Assembly: GCA_017554335.1 (NCBI GenBank)
Contig: JAFZIO010000027.1
Span: 1 to 35,755 of the forward strand
Length of the DNA: 35,755 nucleotides
Source of the DNA: Bacteroidales bacterium
GTDB lineage: Bacteria; Bacteroidota; Bacteroidia; Bacteroidales; UBA932
Direction: 5' to 3'
Shown here: positions 16,222 through 26,353 of the stretch, piece by piece
Layout: each line of letters opens with the position of its first letter
How positions within the stretch are numbered: position 1 is the first letter of the stretch
Made by a program: the position numbers and the translations under genes
The notes under the pieces: model-generated
Databases searched by the model: none
What the model was told of the DNA's origin: nothing
Seen by the model: only the letters and a program-made list of their open reading frames with translations

Positions 16222-17900
16222 ATGTTGCTTATAACGACGTTCTCTATTCCGTCGATCTTTTTAAGTGCGTTCTCTATTTCCTCTGCCAGCCCGGGACGGT
16301 CATGTCCCTGCAGCATAATCTTGATGGGCAGTTCGGCAGGTTCCTCTTCGGCGCCGGAGTTGAGCAGTATCTCGGCCTGCTCTACGTCCTTGGGAGCATG
16401 CTCCCTTATCCACTCCATCATCTTCCGCTTGGCGCTGCGGGTATTGAGGAAGGTGAGCCATTCCAGCTTGGGCTGGGCGTTTACGGCGGTGATTATTTCC
16501 ACCTGGTCGCCGGAACGGAGGGTCTTGGAAAGGGGAACCAGCTTCTGGTTGACCTTGGCGGCAATGGCGTGATTGCCCACCTTGGTGTGTATCTTGTACG
16601 CGAAGTCGAGGGCTGTGGAGCCTTTGGGAATGCTGCGCTGCTCGCCCTTCGGCGTAAATACCACGATCTCGCTGTTGCTGAAGTTGTCCTGCAACAGGTC
16701 AAGGAGCTCCAGGGCGTCGATACTGTCGCTGTTCAGGATTTCCTGCACCTTGGCGAGCCAGCGGTCCATCTGGGTGTCGGCTTCTGAGAGGTAACCTTCG
16801 TTCTTGTATGCCCAGTGGGCGGCGATTCCCTTTTCTGCTATGTCGTCCATCCTGCGGGAGCGCACCTGCACTTCAACCCAGATGCCGCTCTGGCTCATCA
16901 CGGTCATGTGCAGAGCCTCGTAACCATTCTTTTTCGGGTGCCTTATCCAGTCGCGGAAGCGGCTGTCTTTACCTTTGTACAGCGATGTTACGGTAGAATA
17001 AATGACGAAGGCCTTGTCGCGCTCCTTCACTATGTCGTCGGTCTCCGGATCGAAAATAATGCGGACGGCGTACAAATCGTAGATCTGCTCGAAGGGCACA
17101 TGCTTGGTCTTCATCTTGTGCCAGATGGAGTACGGTGTCTTGATGCGCTTCTTTACAGCAAAACGGAATCCCTTTTCCAGCAGTGCGTTTGCAATAGGCT
17201 CGATGAAATCGTCAAGCTCCTTTATACGGTTGGCGAGGCCGGTGTCCGTACGCCTTACAATCTCATTGTACTCATCCGGATGCACATAACGCAGCCAGAT
17301 GTTCTCGAGCTCCGATTTAATGGTATAAAGGCCCAGGCGGTGGGCCAGCGGAATGAATATGCCCATGGTCTCGGTGAGCACCTTCTCCCGTTTGCTTTCC
17401 GGCATATCGTCCAGGTTGCGCATGCATTCCAGACGGTCGGCCAGCTTTATGAGAACCACGCGCACGTCGTTACCCATGTTCAGCAGCATGCGTTTCAGGT
17501 TCTCCGCCTGAACGTCTTCGCTGTAGACACCGCTGGGATTGACTACGCTCTCGGTATCCAGAATATTGTTGATGTTGGCAAGTCCCTCCACCAGTTCGGC
17601 AATCTTATCCCCGAACATGCTGCGCACGTGCTCCACGGTGTAGTCGGTCTGTTCAACGACATCCACCAGCAGTGCCGCGCAGATGGACTTGTAGCCAAGG
17701 CCGACGTTTGCGACCACTATCTTTGCAACCTCTACCGAATGCAGGACGAAAGGCTCGCCATTATGGAGCAGGACGCCCTTATGCGCCTCCGAAGCAACCT
17801 GGTAGGCCTTGCGCACCATGTCCATCTCCTGCTTGTCGCGGCAGCGTCCGCGGGCAAGCTCCATCAGGGAGTCGTATTCCTTCTTGAGTGTACCGCTCAT
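16218..17900 (-). CDS. RelA/SpoT-family (p)ppGpp synthetase with degenerate hydrolase domain
   Basis: Stringent-response enzyme. Order: HD hydrolase domain (about 25-175), synthetase domain (about 240-365), TGS domain (about 408-471), then a short C-terminus. The synthetase looks intact: KTPYSIWHKM, IYDLYAVRI, RFRDWIRHPKKNGYEALHMT, EVQVRSRRMDDIAEKGIAAHW. The hydrolase site does not: family HDxxED reads VDVVEQ (V79 for His, Q84 for Asp), and KLADRLHN reads KLADRLEC (C159 for Asn), though H54 and D155 remain. It should therefore synthesise but not degrade (p)ppGpp. At 560 residues it is well below the usual 700-750: only a partial ACT-like piece (GHDRPGLAEEIENAL) ends the protein. The ATGA overlap at the stop argues against a frameshift. 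Confidence 0.93.
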   Translation of the reverse strand: MSGTLKKEYDSLMELARGRCRDKQEMDMVRKAYQVASEAHKGVLLHNGEPFVLHSVEVAKIVVANVGLGYKSICAALLVDVVEQTDYTVEHVRSMFGDKIAELVEGLANINNILDTESVVNPSGVYSEDVQAENLKRMLLNMGNDVRVVLIKLADRLECMRNLDDMPESKREKVLTETMGIFIPLAHRLGLYTIKSELENIWLRYVHPDEYNEIVRRTDTGLANRIKELDDFIEPIANALLEKGFRFAVKKRIKTPYSIWHKMKTKHVPFEQIYDLYAVRIIFDPETDDIVKERDKAFVIYSTVTSLYKGKDSRFRDWIRHPKKNGYEALHMTVMSQSGIWVEVQVRSRRMDDIAEKGIAAHWAYKNEGYLSEADTQMDRWLAKVQEILNSDSIDALELLDLLQDNFSNSEIVVFTPKGEQRSIPKGSTALDFAYKIHTKVGNHAIAAKVNQKLVPLSKTLRSGDQVEIITAVNAQPKLEWLTFLNTRSAKRKMMEWIREHAPKDVEQAEILLNSGAEEEPAELPIKIMLQGHDRPGLAEEIENALKKIDGIENVVISNI

Positions 17901-18829
17901 TTTGCGCCCTCCTCCTGAAGGCCGTAGTTCTTGATGTTCTGGAAACTGTAGGTAAGCTCCGCCCCGTAAATGATTATCTGCCAGCTGAAGTTGAGCCAGA
18001 TAAGGAAGAGGGGAATAGCTGCCAGCACTCCGTAAACGGTGTTCAAACGGGCAACGAATACCTGTGTCTCAAGGTACAGATACTGGAAAGCCACAAAAAA
18101 CAGGGCTGCAATGGCGGCCGCCCTCAGCGCATTTTTGTATTTCACTTCCGTTGCCGGAATGAATTTGTACATTGCTGAAAAGGTAAAAGTCGCAATTATA
18201 TAGAAGCCCAGGTAACCAAGCAACTTGGGCAGGAACTTCAGTTCGGAGAGGTCCAGGCCCAGCAGATTGGTAACGTTACCGTAATATGCTATACCGGTAC
18301 CGAATATGACAACCAGGAACGGAGTAAGAATCAGGACCAGTAAATAATAGCCGAAACGCTTGTATATCTTGCGCGGAATCTTGCGTATTCCCCACACGTT
18401 GTTGAAGACACGCTCCACCTGGAACATCATCCACAGAATGGTCCACAGGAATGACAGGGCAGCCACAACGCCCACCCAGCCGCTTTTCGCAATGTCTATG
18501 AGGTTCTCGGCCTTCTCCTGTACCATTTCCAGCATGTTGCTGTCCACGAATCCGGCAAAGATTCCGAGTGCAGTATCCAGGTAACCTGTCAGTCCCATAC
18601 CGCCGGTTATCGCGAAGGCGAAAGCCAGCAGCGGAATAATAGCCATAGTGGCAAAATAGCTGAGGGCCACGCACTGGAAGCCCATGCGGTTTTCCGCAAA
18701 TGTGTTTATGGTTATGCGCACCAGCTTAATCAGGGTAACAAGCCGGGCATAACCCTTGGATACAAGGGAGACTTTGCTGGTATCGATTGACCATATACGG
18801 TCGGTAAACAAGTCTTTCAGCCTTCCCAT
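17897..18829 (-). CDS. YihY/BrkB-family inner-membrane protein
   Basis: Integral inner-membrane protein of 310 residues, family YihY/BrkB (formerly called RNase BN in error). About six hydrophobic helices are visible, including FATMAIIPLLAFAFAITGG, VGVVAALSFLWTILWMMFQ, YYLLVLILTPFLVVIFG and the C-terminal AAIPLFLIWLNFSWQIIIYG, which matches the family's conserved end. An amphipathic N-terminal stretch precedes the first helix. The biochemical role is not settled for the family; transport has been suggested. It lies 3 bp after ligA and overlaps the RelA/SpoT gene by 4 bp. Confidence 0.93.
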   Translation of the reverse strand: MGRLKDLFTDRIWSIDTSKVSLVSKGYARLVTLIKLVRITINTFAENRMGFQCVALSYFATMAIIPLLAFAFAITGGMGLTGYLDTALGIFAGFVDSNMLEMVQEKAENLIDIAKSGWVGVVAALSFLWTILWMMFQVERVFNNVWGIRKIPRKIYKRFGYYLLVLILTPFLVVIFGTGIAYYGNVTNLLGLDLSELKFLPKLLGYLGFYIIATFTFSAMYKFIPATEVKYKNALRAAAIAALFFVAFQYLYLETQVFVARLNTVYGVLAAIPLFLIWLNFSWQIIIYGAELTYSFQNIKNYGLQEEGAK

Positions 18830-18832
18830 ATA

Positions 18833-20977
<2,145 letters not shown>

Positions 20978-20992
20978 TTAAACCACATATCA

Positions 20993-22483
20993 ATGTCAGA
21001 GTATTTCTACAACATGCTCCCCAAGGAGGAATTTGAAAGGATACCTTACCTTCCTACCATGGGAGAATTCACAGACTGGTTTACCAAAGAGTATGCTGAT
21101 TTGCCCGCTCTTTCCAATCAGGTTGACACAATTTCGTACAAAGAACTCGGAGACCGTGTGGCCCGCCGCCGTGCGTTTATCCTCGGTCTTGGCCTTCCCA
21201 AAGGGGCCCATATCGCCATCTTCGACCGCAACAGCCAGGATGCAATAGAGCTGTTCCTCGCTGTTACATCAGCAGGATACGTGGCTATGAACTTTCCTGC
21301 ATCCCTGCCCGCTCCCGCCGTGGCCGGATCATGTGCTAAATTCGACATAGCCGCTATTTTTGTGCGTGACGAATTTATGGCATTGACAGAGGGGCTTCAG
21401 GGTGTCAAGGTTCTGCCTGCCGGAAGCATTGCAGATGCCGGTGCTCCCAGCGTAACCGTCGATCCCGATTCTCCTGCCGCCATATTCTTCACAGGCGGAA
21501 CCACCGGAATGCCTAAGGGCGCCGTTCTCAGCCACAGGGCTCTTATGAGGGGCAACTACAACGCTATTTTCAAGCCCGGCAAGGTTATAGGCCTTCACAG
21601 ATATATAGCCATACTTCCCCTTAGTCACGTGTTTGGCCTCATAGCCGGAACAATGGGCTGCTTTTATACCGGAAACCTCATTTTCACTTGCGAGGACATG
21701 AAGGCCACGATAGGGAAGCTGCCGGTCATTAAACCGACTATCCTGGTGATTGTTCCCGGTATCTGCGACATTCTGGCCGGTCTGGTCAAAATGTATGGTG
21801 CCCCGTTCCTTGGCGGCAGCCTTCGCATGATTATCTCCGGAGCCGCCAATGTTCCTCCGCGCCTTGTGGACATTTTTACCAAACTTGGCGTAGAATTCTG
21901 CTTTGGTTACGGCCTTACCGAAACCGCAAACCTTACTTCTGCCAATGCAGATGCAGTAACTCATCCTACTTCGATAGGTAAGATTTATCCCGGACAGGAA
22001 ACGAAAGTCGTGGACGGCGAGCTTTGGATAAAGGGCGACAATGTATTCTCCGGCTATTACAAGGACCCTGTGAGAACGGCAGAGGCCTTTTCGGAAGACG
22101 GCTGGTTCCGTACCGGCGACCTGGTGCGCTTCGACGACGAAGGCTTCCTTTACATCACAGGCCGCATCAAGAACCTGATTATCCTTTCCAACGGTGAGAA
22201 CGTGAGCCCCGAAAGCCTTGAAGAGCCTTTCTATGCGGATCCTTGTGTACGTGATGCGATGGTTAAGGAAGATGATCTTAACGGTCAGACAGTCATTGCT
22301 GTAGAGATCCTTCCTTTTATGCCGGCATTTGATGGCAAGGCATGGGATGAAGTTGTCGCATACATGAATGCACTGGTGGCAAAAATCAATGCCGGACTGC
22401 CCAGTACCCACAAGATCCTCAAGGTCACCGTACGTACTGAGGACTTCAAGCGTACCGGTAGTATGAAAGTAGCCCGCGTATGA
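20993..22483 (+). CDS. ANL-superfamily acyl adenylating enzyme (AMP-binding)
   Basis: Adenylate-forming enzyme that should activate a carboxylic acid with ATP and pass it to a thiol, here probably the carrier protein encoded next. Core motifs: phosphate loop FFTGGTTGMPKGA (165-177), FGYGLTE, WFRTGDLVRFDDEGFLYITGR (hinge Asp and Arg), and the C-terminal catalytic lysine K492 in RTGSMKVAR. The 496 residues match single-module acyl-CoA/acyl-ACP synthetases with no signal peptide. The gene overlaps the ACP gene by 4 bp (ATGA), which strongly suggests a dedicated pair. Neither condensation nor reductase domains are nearby. Substrate cannot be deduced; fatty acids are the default guess. Confidence 0.9.
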   Translation: MSEYFYNMLPKEEFERIPYLPTMGEFTDWFTKEYADLPALSNQVDTISYKELGDRVARRRAFILGLGLPKGAHIAIFDRNSQDAIELFLAVTSAGYVAMNFPASLPAPAVAGSCAKFDIAAIFVRDEFMALTEGLQGVKVLPAGSIADAGAPSVTVDPDSPAAIFFTGGTTGMPKGAVLSHRALMRGNYNAIFKPGKVIGLHRYIAILPLSHVFGLIAGTMGCFYTGNLIFTCEDMKATIGKLPVIKPTILVIVPGICDILAGLVKMYGAPFLGGSLRMIISGAANVPPRLVDIFTKLGVEFCFGYGLTETANLTSANADAVTHPTSIGKIYPGQETKVVDGELWIKGDNVFSGYYKDPVRTAEAFSEDGWFRTGDLVRFDDEGFLYITGRIKNLIILSNGENVSPESLEEPFYADPCVRDAMVKEDDLNGQTVIAVEILPFMPAFDGKAWDEVVAYMNALVAKINAGLPSTHKILKVTVRTEDFKRTGSMKVARV

Positions 22484-22725
22484 AAAGAGAAGAAGTTTTA
22501 GAGGGTCTGAAGGAGATAATCAGCGTTATCCGCCCCAAAACCGACCTGAGCCAGGTTGGCTTTGAAAGTGAGCTGATTCGGGATCTGGGTATAGATTCTC
22601 TTACCATGATGCTTCTGGCACTCGCGGTAGAGGAGAAATACAAAATGCGCTTCCCTGAAGGTCAGGCGGCTCCTGTTACGGTAGGAGATGTCTGTGACAG
22701 GGTAATTGAAGCTCTGGGAGCTTAA
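22480..22725 (+). CDS. Acyl carrier protein
   Basis: Small acidic carrier of 81 residues with the phosphopantetheine attachment serine S40 in RDLGIDSLTMM. It is distinct from the usual fatty-acid AcpP (no fab genes nearby) and is translationally coupled by ATGA overlap to the adenylating enzyme, so it probably receives that enzyme's acyl group. The TAA stop overlaps the opposing stop in the palindrome TTAA. Confidence 0.92.
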   Translation: MKREEVLEGLKEIISVIRPKTDLSQVGFESELIRDLGIDSLTMMLLALAVEEKYKMRFPEGQAAPVTVGDVCDRVIEALGA

Positions 22726-22731
22726 AGCTCC
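22717..22731. repeat. Palindrome over two convergent stop codons
   Basis: GGAGCTT-A-AAGCTCC is a 7-bp inverted repeat centred on the shared TTAA. As RNA it can form GGAGC/GCTCC with loop TTAAA, followed on the plus strand by only TTT; at most a weak terminator. Confidence 0.35.
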
Positions 22732-23840
22732 TTTACATAACTGCGGCGTCGCTGATACGGCTGCGGGTTGTAGTCTCCGAAAAGGGTCTGCACCTTATGG
22801 TTGTCTTCGAGCTGCGGGTTCATTAACATCCGCTTGATTCCCAGGCGGATGTAATTTTCATGCAAGTGCTTCAGCATAAGGAGGGCGGCACCCTTGGCCT
22901 GATATTCCGGAAGAACACCTATAATCAGGCCTTCGGTGATATGGTTCCGTTTAGGGTTAAGGAGAGGAAGGATGTGTATCCAGCCGAAGGGGAGTATGCG
23001 GCCCCTGGCTTTGCGTACGCCACTGGAGATGTGCGGCATGGTGACGGTAAAAGCCACCAGTTCGTCTTTTTCGTTCACGACAAAGGCCACAAGGTCCTTG
23101 TTAAGCACGGGGACATACTGCTTGACATAGCCATCTATCTGCTCTTCACTCAACTTGCTGTATTCGTACAACTGTGCAAAAGCATCATTGAGCACATGAA
23201 ACATTTCCCGGCCGCGCTTAGCCATCTTGGACAAGGAAGATGCGGTGTATATTTTCAGTCCATAGCGTTTTTCTACGAGCGGCGCATACTGCATCATGGA
23301 AGGCAGGTTTTCGTCGAAGTCTATATAGCGCTGAGTCCAGTCTGCGTCTTTGCAAAAGCCCATTCTCTCAAGGAACTCCCCGTAATAGGGGTAATTGTAC
23401 AGAACCGTAGTGGGGCTTTCGTTCTCGAAGCCTTCGACGAGCAGTCCCTCCCTGTCCATGTCGCTGAATCCCAGGGGGCCTTTGATTTTGGTGGCCTGCC
23501 ATTTTGCGCCCCACTCAATCACTTTGTTCACCAGAGCCTCGGCAACGGCAAAGTCGTTAATTACGTCGAACCACCCGAAGCGCACGGTCTTCTCGTTCCA
23601 TTTCTCATTGGCCTTGTGGTTGATTATGGCGGCTATACGGCCGGCCATTTCTCCGTCTTTATATGCAAGGAAGAGTTCACGGTCGCAAAAGGCCAGGGAA
23701 GGGTTTTTGTCTCCGAGAGAATTGAATTCATCACTTTCAAAAGAGGGCACCCACTTGTCACAATTCTTGTAAATCTTCAAAGGGAAACGGATAAAGCTCT
23801 TGAGCATGCGTTTCCCCTGTACGGAAACAATTTCAATCAT
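22722..23840 (-). CDS. GNAT-like acyltransferase-fold protein, conserved in Bacteroidota
   Basis: Cytoplasmic protein of 372 residues that I associate with a conserved Bacteroidota family annotated as N-acetyltransferase. The C-terminal half carries a GNAT-like acyl-CoA region: VAFTVTMPHIS, then HITEGLIIGVLPEYQAKGAA (the usual V-x-P-x-x-x-x-x-G/A pattern) and a following helix MLKHLHENYIRLG. The N-terminal half has FRFPLKIYKNCDKWVPSFESDE-like and KIKGPLGFSDMDREGLLV segments and may be a second, degenerate GNAT domain. Substrate unknown. It converges on the adenylase-ACP pair with a 4-bp overlap, so any functional link to the carrier protein is speculative. It has its own -7 element. Confidence 0.8.
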   Translation of the reverse strand: MIEIVSVQGKRMLKSFIRFPLKIYKNCDKWVPSFESDEFNSLGDKNPSLAFCDRELFLAYKDGEMAGRIAAIINHKANEKWNEKTVRFGWFDVINDFAVAEALVNKVIEWGAKWQATKIKGPLGFSDMDREGLLVEGFENESPTTVLYNYPYYGEFLERMGFCKDADWTQRYIDFDENLPSMMQYAPLVEKRYGLKIYTASSLSKMAKRGREMFHVLNDAFAQLYEYSKLSEEQIDGYVKQYVPVLNKDLVAFVVNEKDELVAFTVTMPHISSGVRKARGRILPFGWIHILPLLNPKRNHITEGLIIGVLPEYQAKGAALLMLKHLHENYIRLGIKRMLMNPQLEDNHKVQTLFGDYNPQPYQRRRSYVKEL

Positions 23841-23859
23841 AATAGTATTAGTAGCACCA

Positions 23860-23867
23860 CAAAGATA
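23860..23867 (-). promoter_or_regulatory. Bacteroidota -7 element of the GNAT-like gene
   Basis: Minus strand TATCTTTG, exact TAnnTTTG, 20 bp before the ATG at 23840. The same ten bases CGTATCTTTG occur at the ligA promoter. For the opposite gene at 23945 I see only a near match (TAAATTCG, 23901-23908) and no convincing promoter. Confidence 0.55.
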
Positions 23868-23944
23868 CGCTTTTTCCTTCGTTTTGTGCTGGCTTTTTAT
23901 TAAATTCGCAGGATTTTTGTTGCAAATAGTTATTTCCGAATAGT

Positions 23945-25174
23945 ATGAAAGATTCCATTATCATTCTCTGCGGCGGCGGCCCCGCCCCCGGCATGAACAC
24001 AGTTGTGTGCTCCGTCGCCAAGACTTTCCTTTCCAACGGTTATCGCGTTATCGGCCTCCACGGCGGCTACAGCGGGCTCTTCAGCAACGCTCCCCGTACC
24101 GAGGACATCGACTTCTTCAAGGCGGACGCTTACTTCAACAGGGGTGGCTCCTACCTCCAGATGAGCCGTTTCAAACCCACTGACGAAGACTTCGAGAAGC
24201 GTTTCAACCTGGAGCTCTTCCAGTCCAACAACATCAAGCTCCTCGTGACCGTGGGCGGCGACGACACCGCATCTACCGCGAACCGTATCGCCAAGTTCCT
24301 CGAGGCTAAGAAATACCCCATCGCAAACATCCACGTCCCCAAGACAATAGATAACGACCTGCCTCTGCCGAACAATACTCCGACCTTCGGATTCAATTCC
24401 GCAAAGCAGGAGGGCGCACACATCGCCCGCACCATTTACGAGGATGCCCGCACATCCGGCAACTGGCTGCTCATCAGCGCCATGGGCCGCAGCGCCGGTC
24501 ACTTGGCTCTGGGAATCGGCGAGGCTACCCACTGCCCTATGACCATCATCCCCGAGATGTTCAACAAGACAGGTATCTGCCTGGACAAGATAGTCAAGCT
24601 CGCCATCTCCGCTATAGTCAAGCGTAAGATTCTCGGAATCGATTACGGTACCGTAGTGGTTGCGGAGGGCGTGTTCCATGACCTTGATCCTCAGGAAATC
24701 AAGAACGCCGGCGTCACCATGACCTACGACGAGCACGGACATCCCGAGCTCGGCAAGATCAGCAAGGCCGTCCTCTTCAACGATATCCTCGAGAAGGAGT
24801 TCAAGAAGACCGGTCTCAAGATCAAGACCCGTCCCGTGGAAATAGGCTACGACGTACGTTGCCAGGATCCTATCGCTTACGACCTGAGCTACTGCTCTGA
24901 ACTGGCCATGGGCGTTTACGAGCTCTTCACCAAGGGTGAGACCGGCTGCATGGTGTATGTTGACGCATGGGGCAACGCTTCTCCTCTGTACCTGCACGAC
25001 CTGCAGAATGCCGAGGGCAAGATTCCTCCGCGCCGCGTAGAGATTTCCGGCGGTATCGCCCAGAACTATTACAGCCATATCTGCCACTACATCACTCCTG
25101 CAGACTATGAGGCTGCCAAGAAGTATGTGGCCGATCCTGAAGCCTACGACTTCAAGAAGATTCTAAACTGGTAA
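23945..25174 (+). CDS. pfp: Pyrophosphate-dependent 6-phosphofructokinase
   Basis: Phosphofructokinase-family enzyme of upper glycolysis phosphorylating fructose-6-phosphate; reversible if PPi is the donor. The GGDD motif (104-107, TVGGDDTAS) carries the second Asp that marks PPi enzymes, where ATP enzymes have GGDG. HVPKTIDNDLP (130-140) includes the catalytic D136. The N-terminal loop is CGGGPAPGMN. The 409 residues match the group of mid-length PFKs used by many Bacteroidota rather than the roughly 550-residue form or the 320-residue ATP form. Single gene with strong codon bias, ended by the hairpin at 25196-25218. Donor assignment rests on the motif and would need an assay. Confidence 0.93.
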   Translation: MKDSIIILCGGGPAPGMNTVVCSVAKTFLSNGYRVIGLHGGYSGLFSNAPRTEDIDFFKADAYFNRGGSYLQMSRFKPTDEDFEKRFNLELFQSNNIKLLVTVGGDDTASTANRIAKFLEAKKYPIANIHVPKTIDNDLPLPNNTPTFGFNSAKQEGAHIARTIYEDARTSGNWLLISAMGRSAGHLALGIGEATHCPMTIIPEMFNKTGICLDKIVKLAISAIVKRKILGIDYGTVVVAEGVFHDLDPQEIKNAGVTMTYDEHGHPELGKISKAVLFNDILEKEFKKTGLKIKTRPVEIGYDVRCQDPIAYDLSYCSELAMGVYELFTKGETGCMVYVDAWGNASPLYLHDLQNAEGKIPPRRVEISGGIAQNYYSHICHYITPADYEAAKKYVADPEAYDFKKILNW

Positions 25175-25188
25175 TCGATGCTACAGAA

Positions 25189-25226
25189 TAAAAAAGACCG
25201 GATCGTCATGATCCGGTCTTTTTTTT
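25189..25226. terminator. Bidirectional intrinsic terminator (pfp / YegP)
   Basis: GACCGGATC (25196-25204) and GATCCGGTC (25210-25218) form a perfect 9-bp stem with loop GTCAT. It is followed by eight T on the plus strand (25219-25226) and preceded by an A-run (about 25189-25195) that gives a T-run on the minus strand. It can serve both convergent genes. Confidence 0.92.
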
Positions 25227-25246
25227 GTTTGGACAATGGGGGAGAA

Positions 25247-25576
25247 TTAAAGCTCTTCCACGACGGGAGCCTCGGGAGCGTTCTTCATCACGGAAGCGAT
25301 ACCTGCTTTCATGGTGCGCTCGGAAGCATACATCTGGCTGGCGCCGATGACCTGGCCGTTGGTGGCCTTGAGGTTGAAGAAAGGCTTGCCGTTCTTGGCA
25401 ACCTTGATCTCGTAACGGGCCTCTACGGGGGCGTTCTTCTTTACGGACTCTACGCCGTTAAGGCAAGCAGCCTTGGTGTTGTAACCCTCGCTGGTGAGGA
25501 TAACCTGGCCATTGGTAGCTTTGAGGTTGAACTGGAATTCTCCGTTCTTTCTGAGAGTAATGACAAACTTTCCCAT
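25247..25576 (-). CDS. YegP-family protein with two DUF1508 repeats
   Basis: Small cytoplasmic protein of 109 residues made of two tandem DUF1508 (UPF0339) units, about residues 3-48 and 55-100. The core FNLKATNGQVI is identical in both copies (16-26 and 67-77), and the surrounding DNA is also nearly identical, with only a few silent changes. The acidic tail VVEEL is outside the repeats. Biochemical function of the family is not established; a stress role has been proposed for related proteins. Own promoter (25601-25631) and shared terminator make it a single-gene unit. Confidence 0.92.
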   Translation of the reverse strand: MGKFVITLRKNGEFQFNLKATNGQVILTSEGYNTKAACLNGVESVKKNAPVEARYEIKVAKNGKPFFNLKATNGQVIGASQMYASERTMKAGIASVMKNAPEAPVVEEL

Positions 25577-25600
25577 TTCTGATTATTTATTTGTGTTTCG

Positions 25601-25631
25601 CAAACTTAAGGATTTATTGTTAAATTTGCAA
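25601..25631 (-). promoter_or_regulatory. Promoter of the YegP gene (-7 TAAGTTTG, -33 TTG)
   Basis: Minus strand: TAAGTTTG at 25608-25601 and TTG at 25631-25629 with 20-bp spacing. The -33 overlaps the opposed -7 of the RNA methyltransferase gene, so the two promoters cannot easily be occupied together. Confidence 0.7.
25621..25628 (+). promoter_or_regulatory. Bacteroidota -7 element of the RNA methyltransferase operon
   Basis: TAAATTTG is an exact TAnnTTTG match, followed about 20 bp later by the ATG at 25649. It is the mirror partner of the YegP -7 element: GCAAACTTAA and TTAAATTTGC (25600-25609, 25620-25629) form an inverted repeat with one mismatch. Confidence 0.55.
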
Positions 25632-25648
25632 TAATTAAAGTGAGGGAA

Positions 25649-26353
25649 ATGTTGACCAACGCTGAAATAAAACGCATAAAATCCCTGAAAGAGAAGAAGT
25701 TCCGCGATGAGTACGGGCAGTTCGCCGTAGAAGGTGAAAAGCTCGTGGAAGAGGCCCTCTGCTCTGGATTCAGGGTTTCTGCGGTTTACAGGGCGGAAGA
25801 AGTGGGCGAAGATGCCATGTCCCGCATGTCCTCCATGAGTTCGCCTTCTCCTGTCCTCGCCGTTGTCGACAAGCCCGCCCCAAAGGGCCTGGTGCTGGAA
25901 CGCGGCCTGTATCTGGGACTCGATGCGGTACGCGATCCGGGCAATATGGGCACCATCATTCGTCTGGCGGACTGGTTCGGCATCAGCACTGTCTTCGCCT
26001 CTCAGGATTGCGTGGAAGTGTTCAACCCCAAGGTGGTCCAGGCCTCCATGGGCTCCATATTCCGGGTGGACGTGGTGTATTGCGACCTGCCGGACATATG
26101 CCGCCGCTTCCGTTCCATGGACATGCCGGTGTACGGCACCTTCCTGAACGGGGAGAACATGTATTCCCAGACGCTGGCGGACGAGGGGCTTATCATAATG
26201 GGCAACGAGGCCTCAGGCATCTCGCCGGAAGTGGGTGCGCTCGCAAGCACGCGCCTGCTCATCCCTTCTTATGCCAGGAACGGCCGCGGAGCCGAATCTC
26301 TCAACGTGGCCACCGCCTGTGCCATAGTATTGTCGGAATTCAGGAGGAGATGA
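25649..26353 (+). CDS. SpoU/TrmH-family RNA 2'-O-methyltransferase
   Basis: SPOUT-class enzyme methylating ribose 2'-OH in tRNA or rRNA. An N-terminal L30e-like substrate-binding part (about 1-80) includes the typical KSLKEKKFRDEYGQFAVEG start. The knotted SPOUT domain shows motif 1 DAVRDPGNMGTIIRLADWFG, motif 2 IIMGNEASGIS and motif 3 SLNVATACAIVLSE. An in-frame GTG at 25640 would add three residues; I prefer ATG 25649, given the predicted start site near 25634. It is the first of three coupled genes: its TGA overlaps the ATG of the Omp85 gene (ATGA, 26350-26353). Confidence 0.93.
   Translation: MLTNAEIKRIKSLKEKKFRDEYGQFAVEGEKLVEEALCSGFRVSAVYRAEEVGEDAMSRMSSMSSPSPVLAVVDKPAPKGLVLERGLYLGLDAVRDPGNMGTIIRLADWFGISTVFASQDCVEVFNPKVVQASMGSIFRVDVVYCDLPDICRRFRSMDMPVYGTFLNGENMYSQTLADEGLIIMGNEASGISPEVGALASTRLLIPSYARNGRGAESLNVATACAIVLSEFRRR

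Noticed and set aside
14830-17918. Long open frames on the plus strand (14830-16098 and 16815-17918)
   Set aside because: They lie opposite well-supported minus-strand genes (Ig-like lipoprotein, RelA/SpoT) and their translations show no domain, signal or motif. They are antisense artefacts of GC-rich codon use.
21329-25087. Long antisense frames over the adenylase (21329-22411 -), GNAT-like (22860-23903 +) and phosphofructokinase (23930-25087 -) genes
   Set aside because: The sense-strand genes have complete catalytic motifs; the antisense products are low-complexity (many Val-Gly-His runs) and lack any recognisable feature.
26008-26349. N-terminal extension of the Omp85 gene
   Set aside because: This stretch lies entirely inside the RNA methyltransferase coding region in another frame; the signal sequence begins only at 26350.
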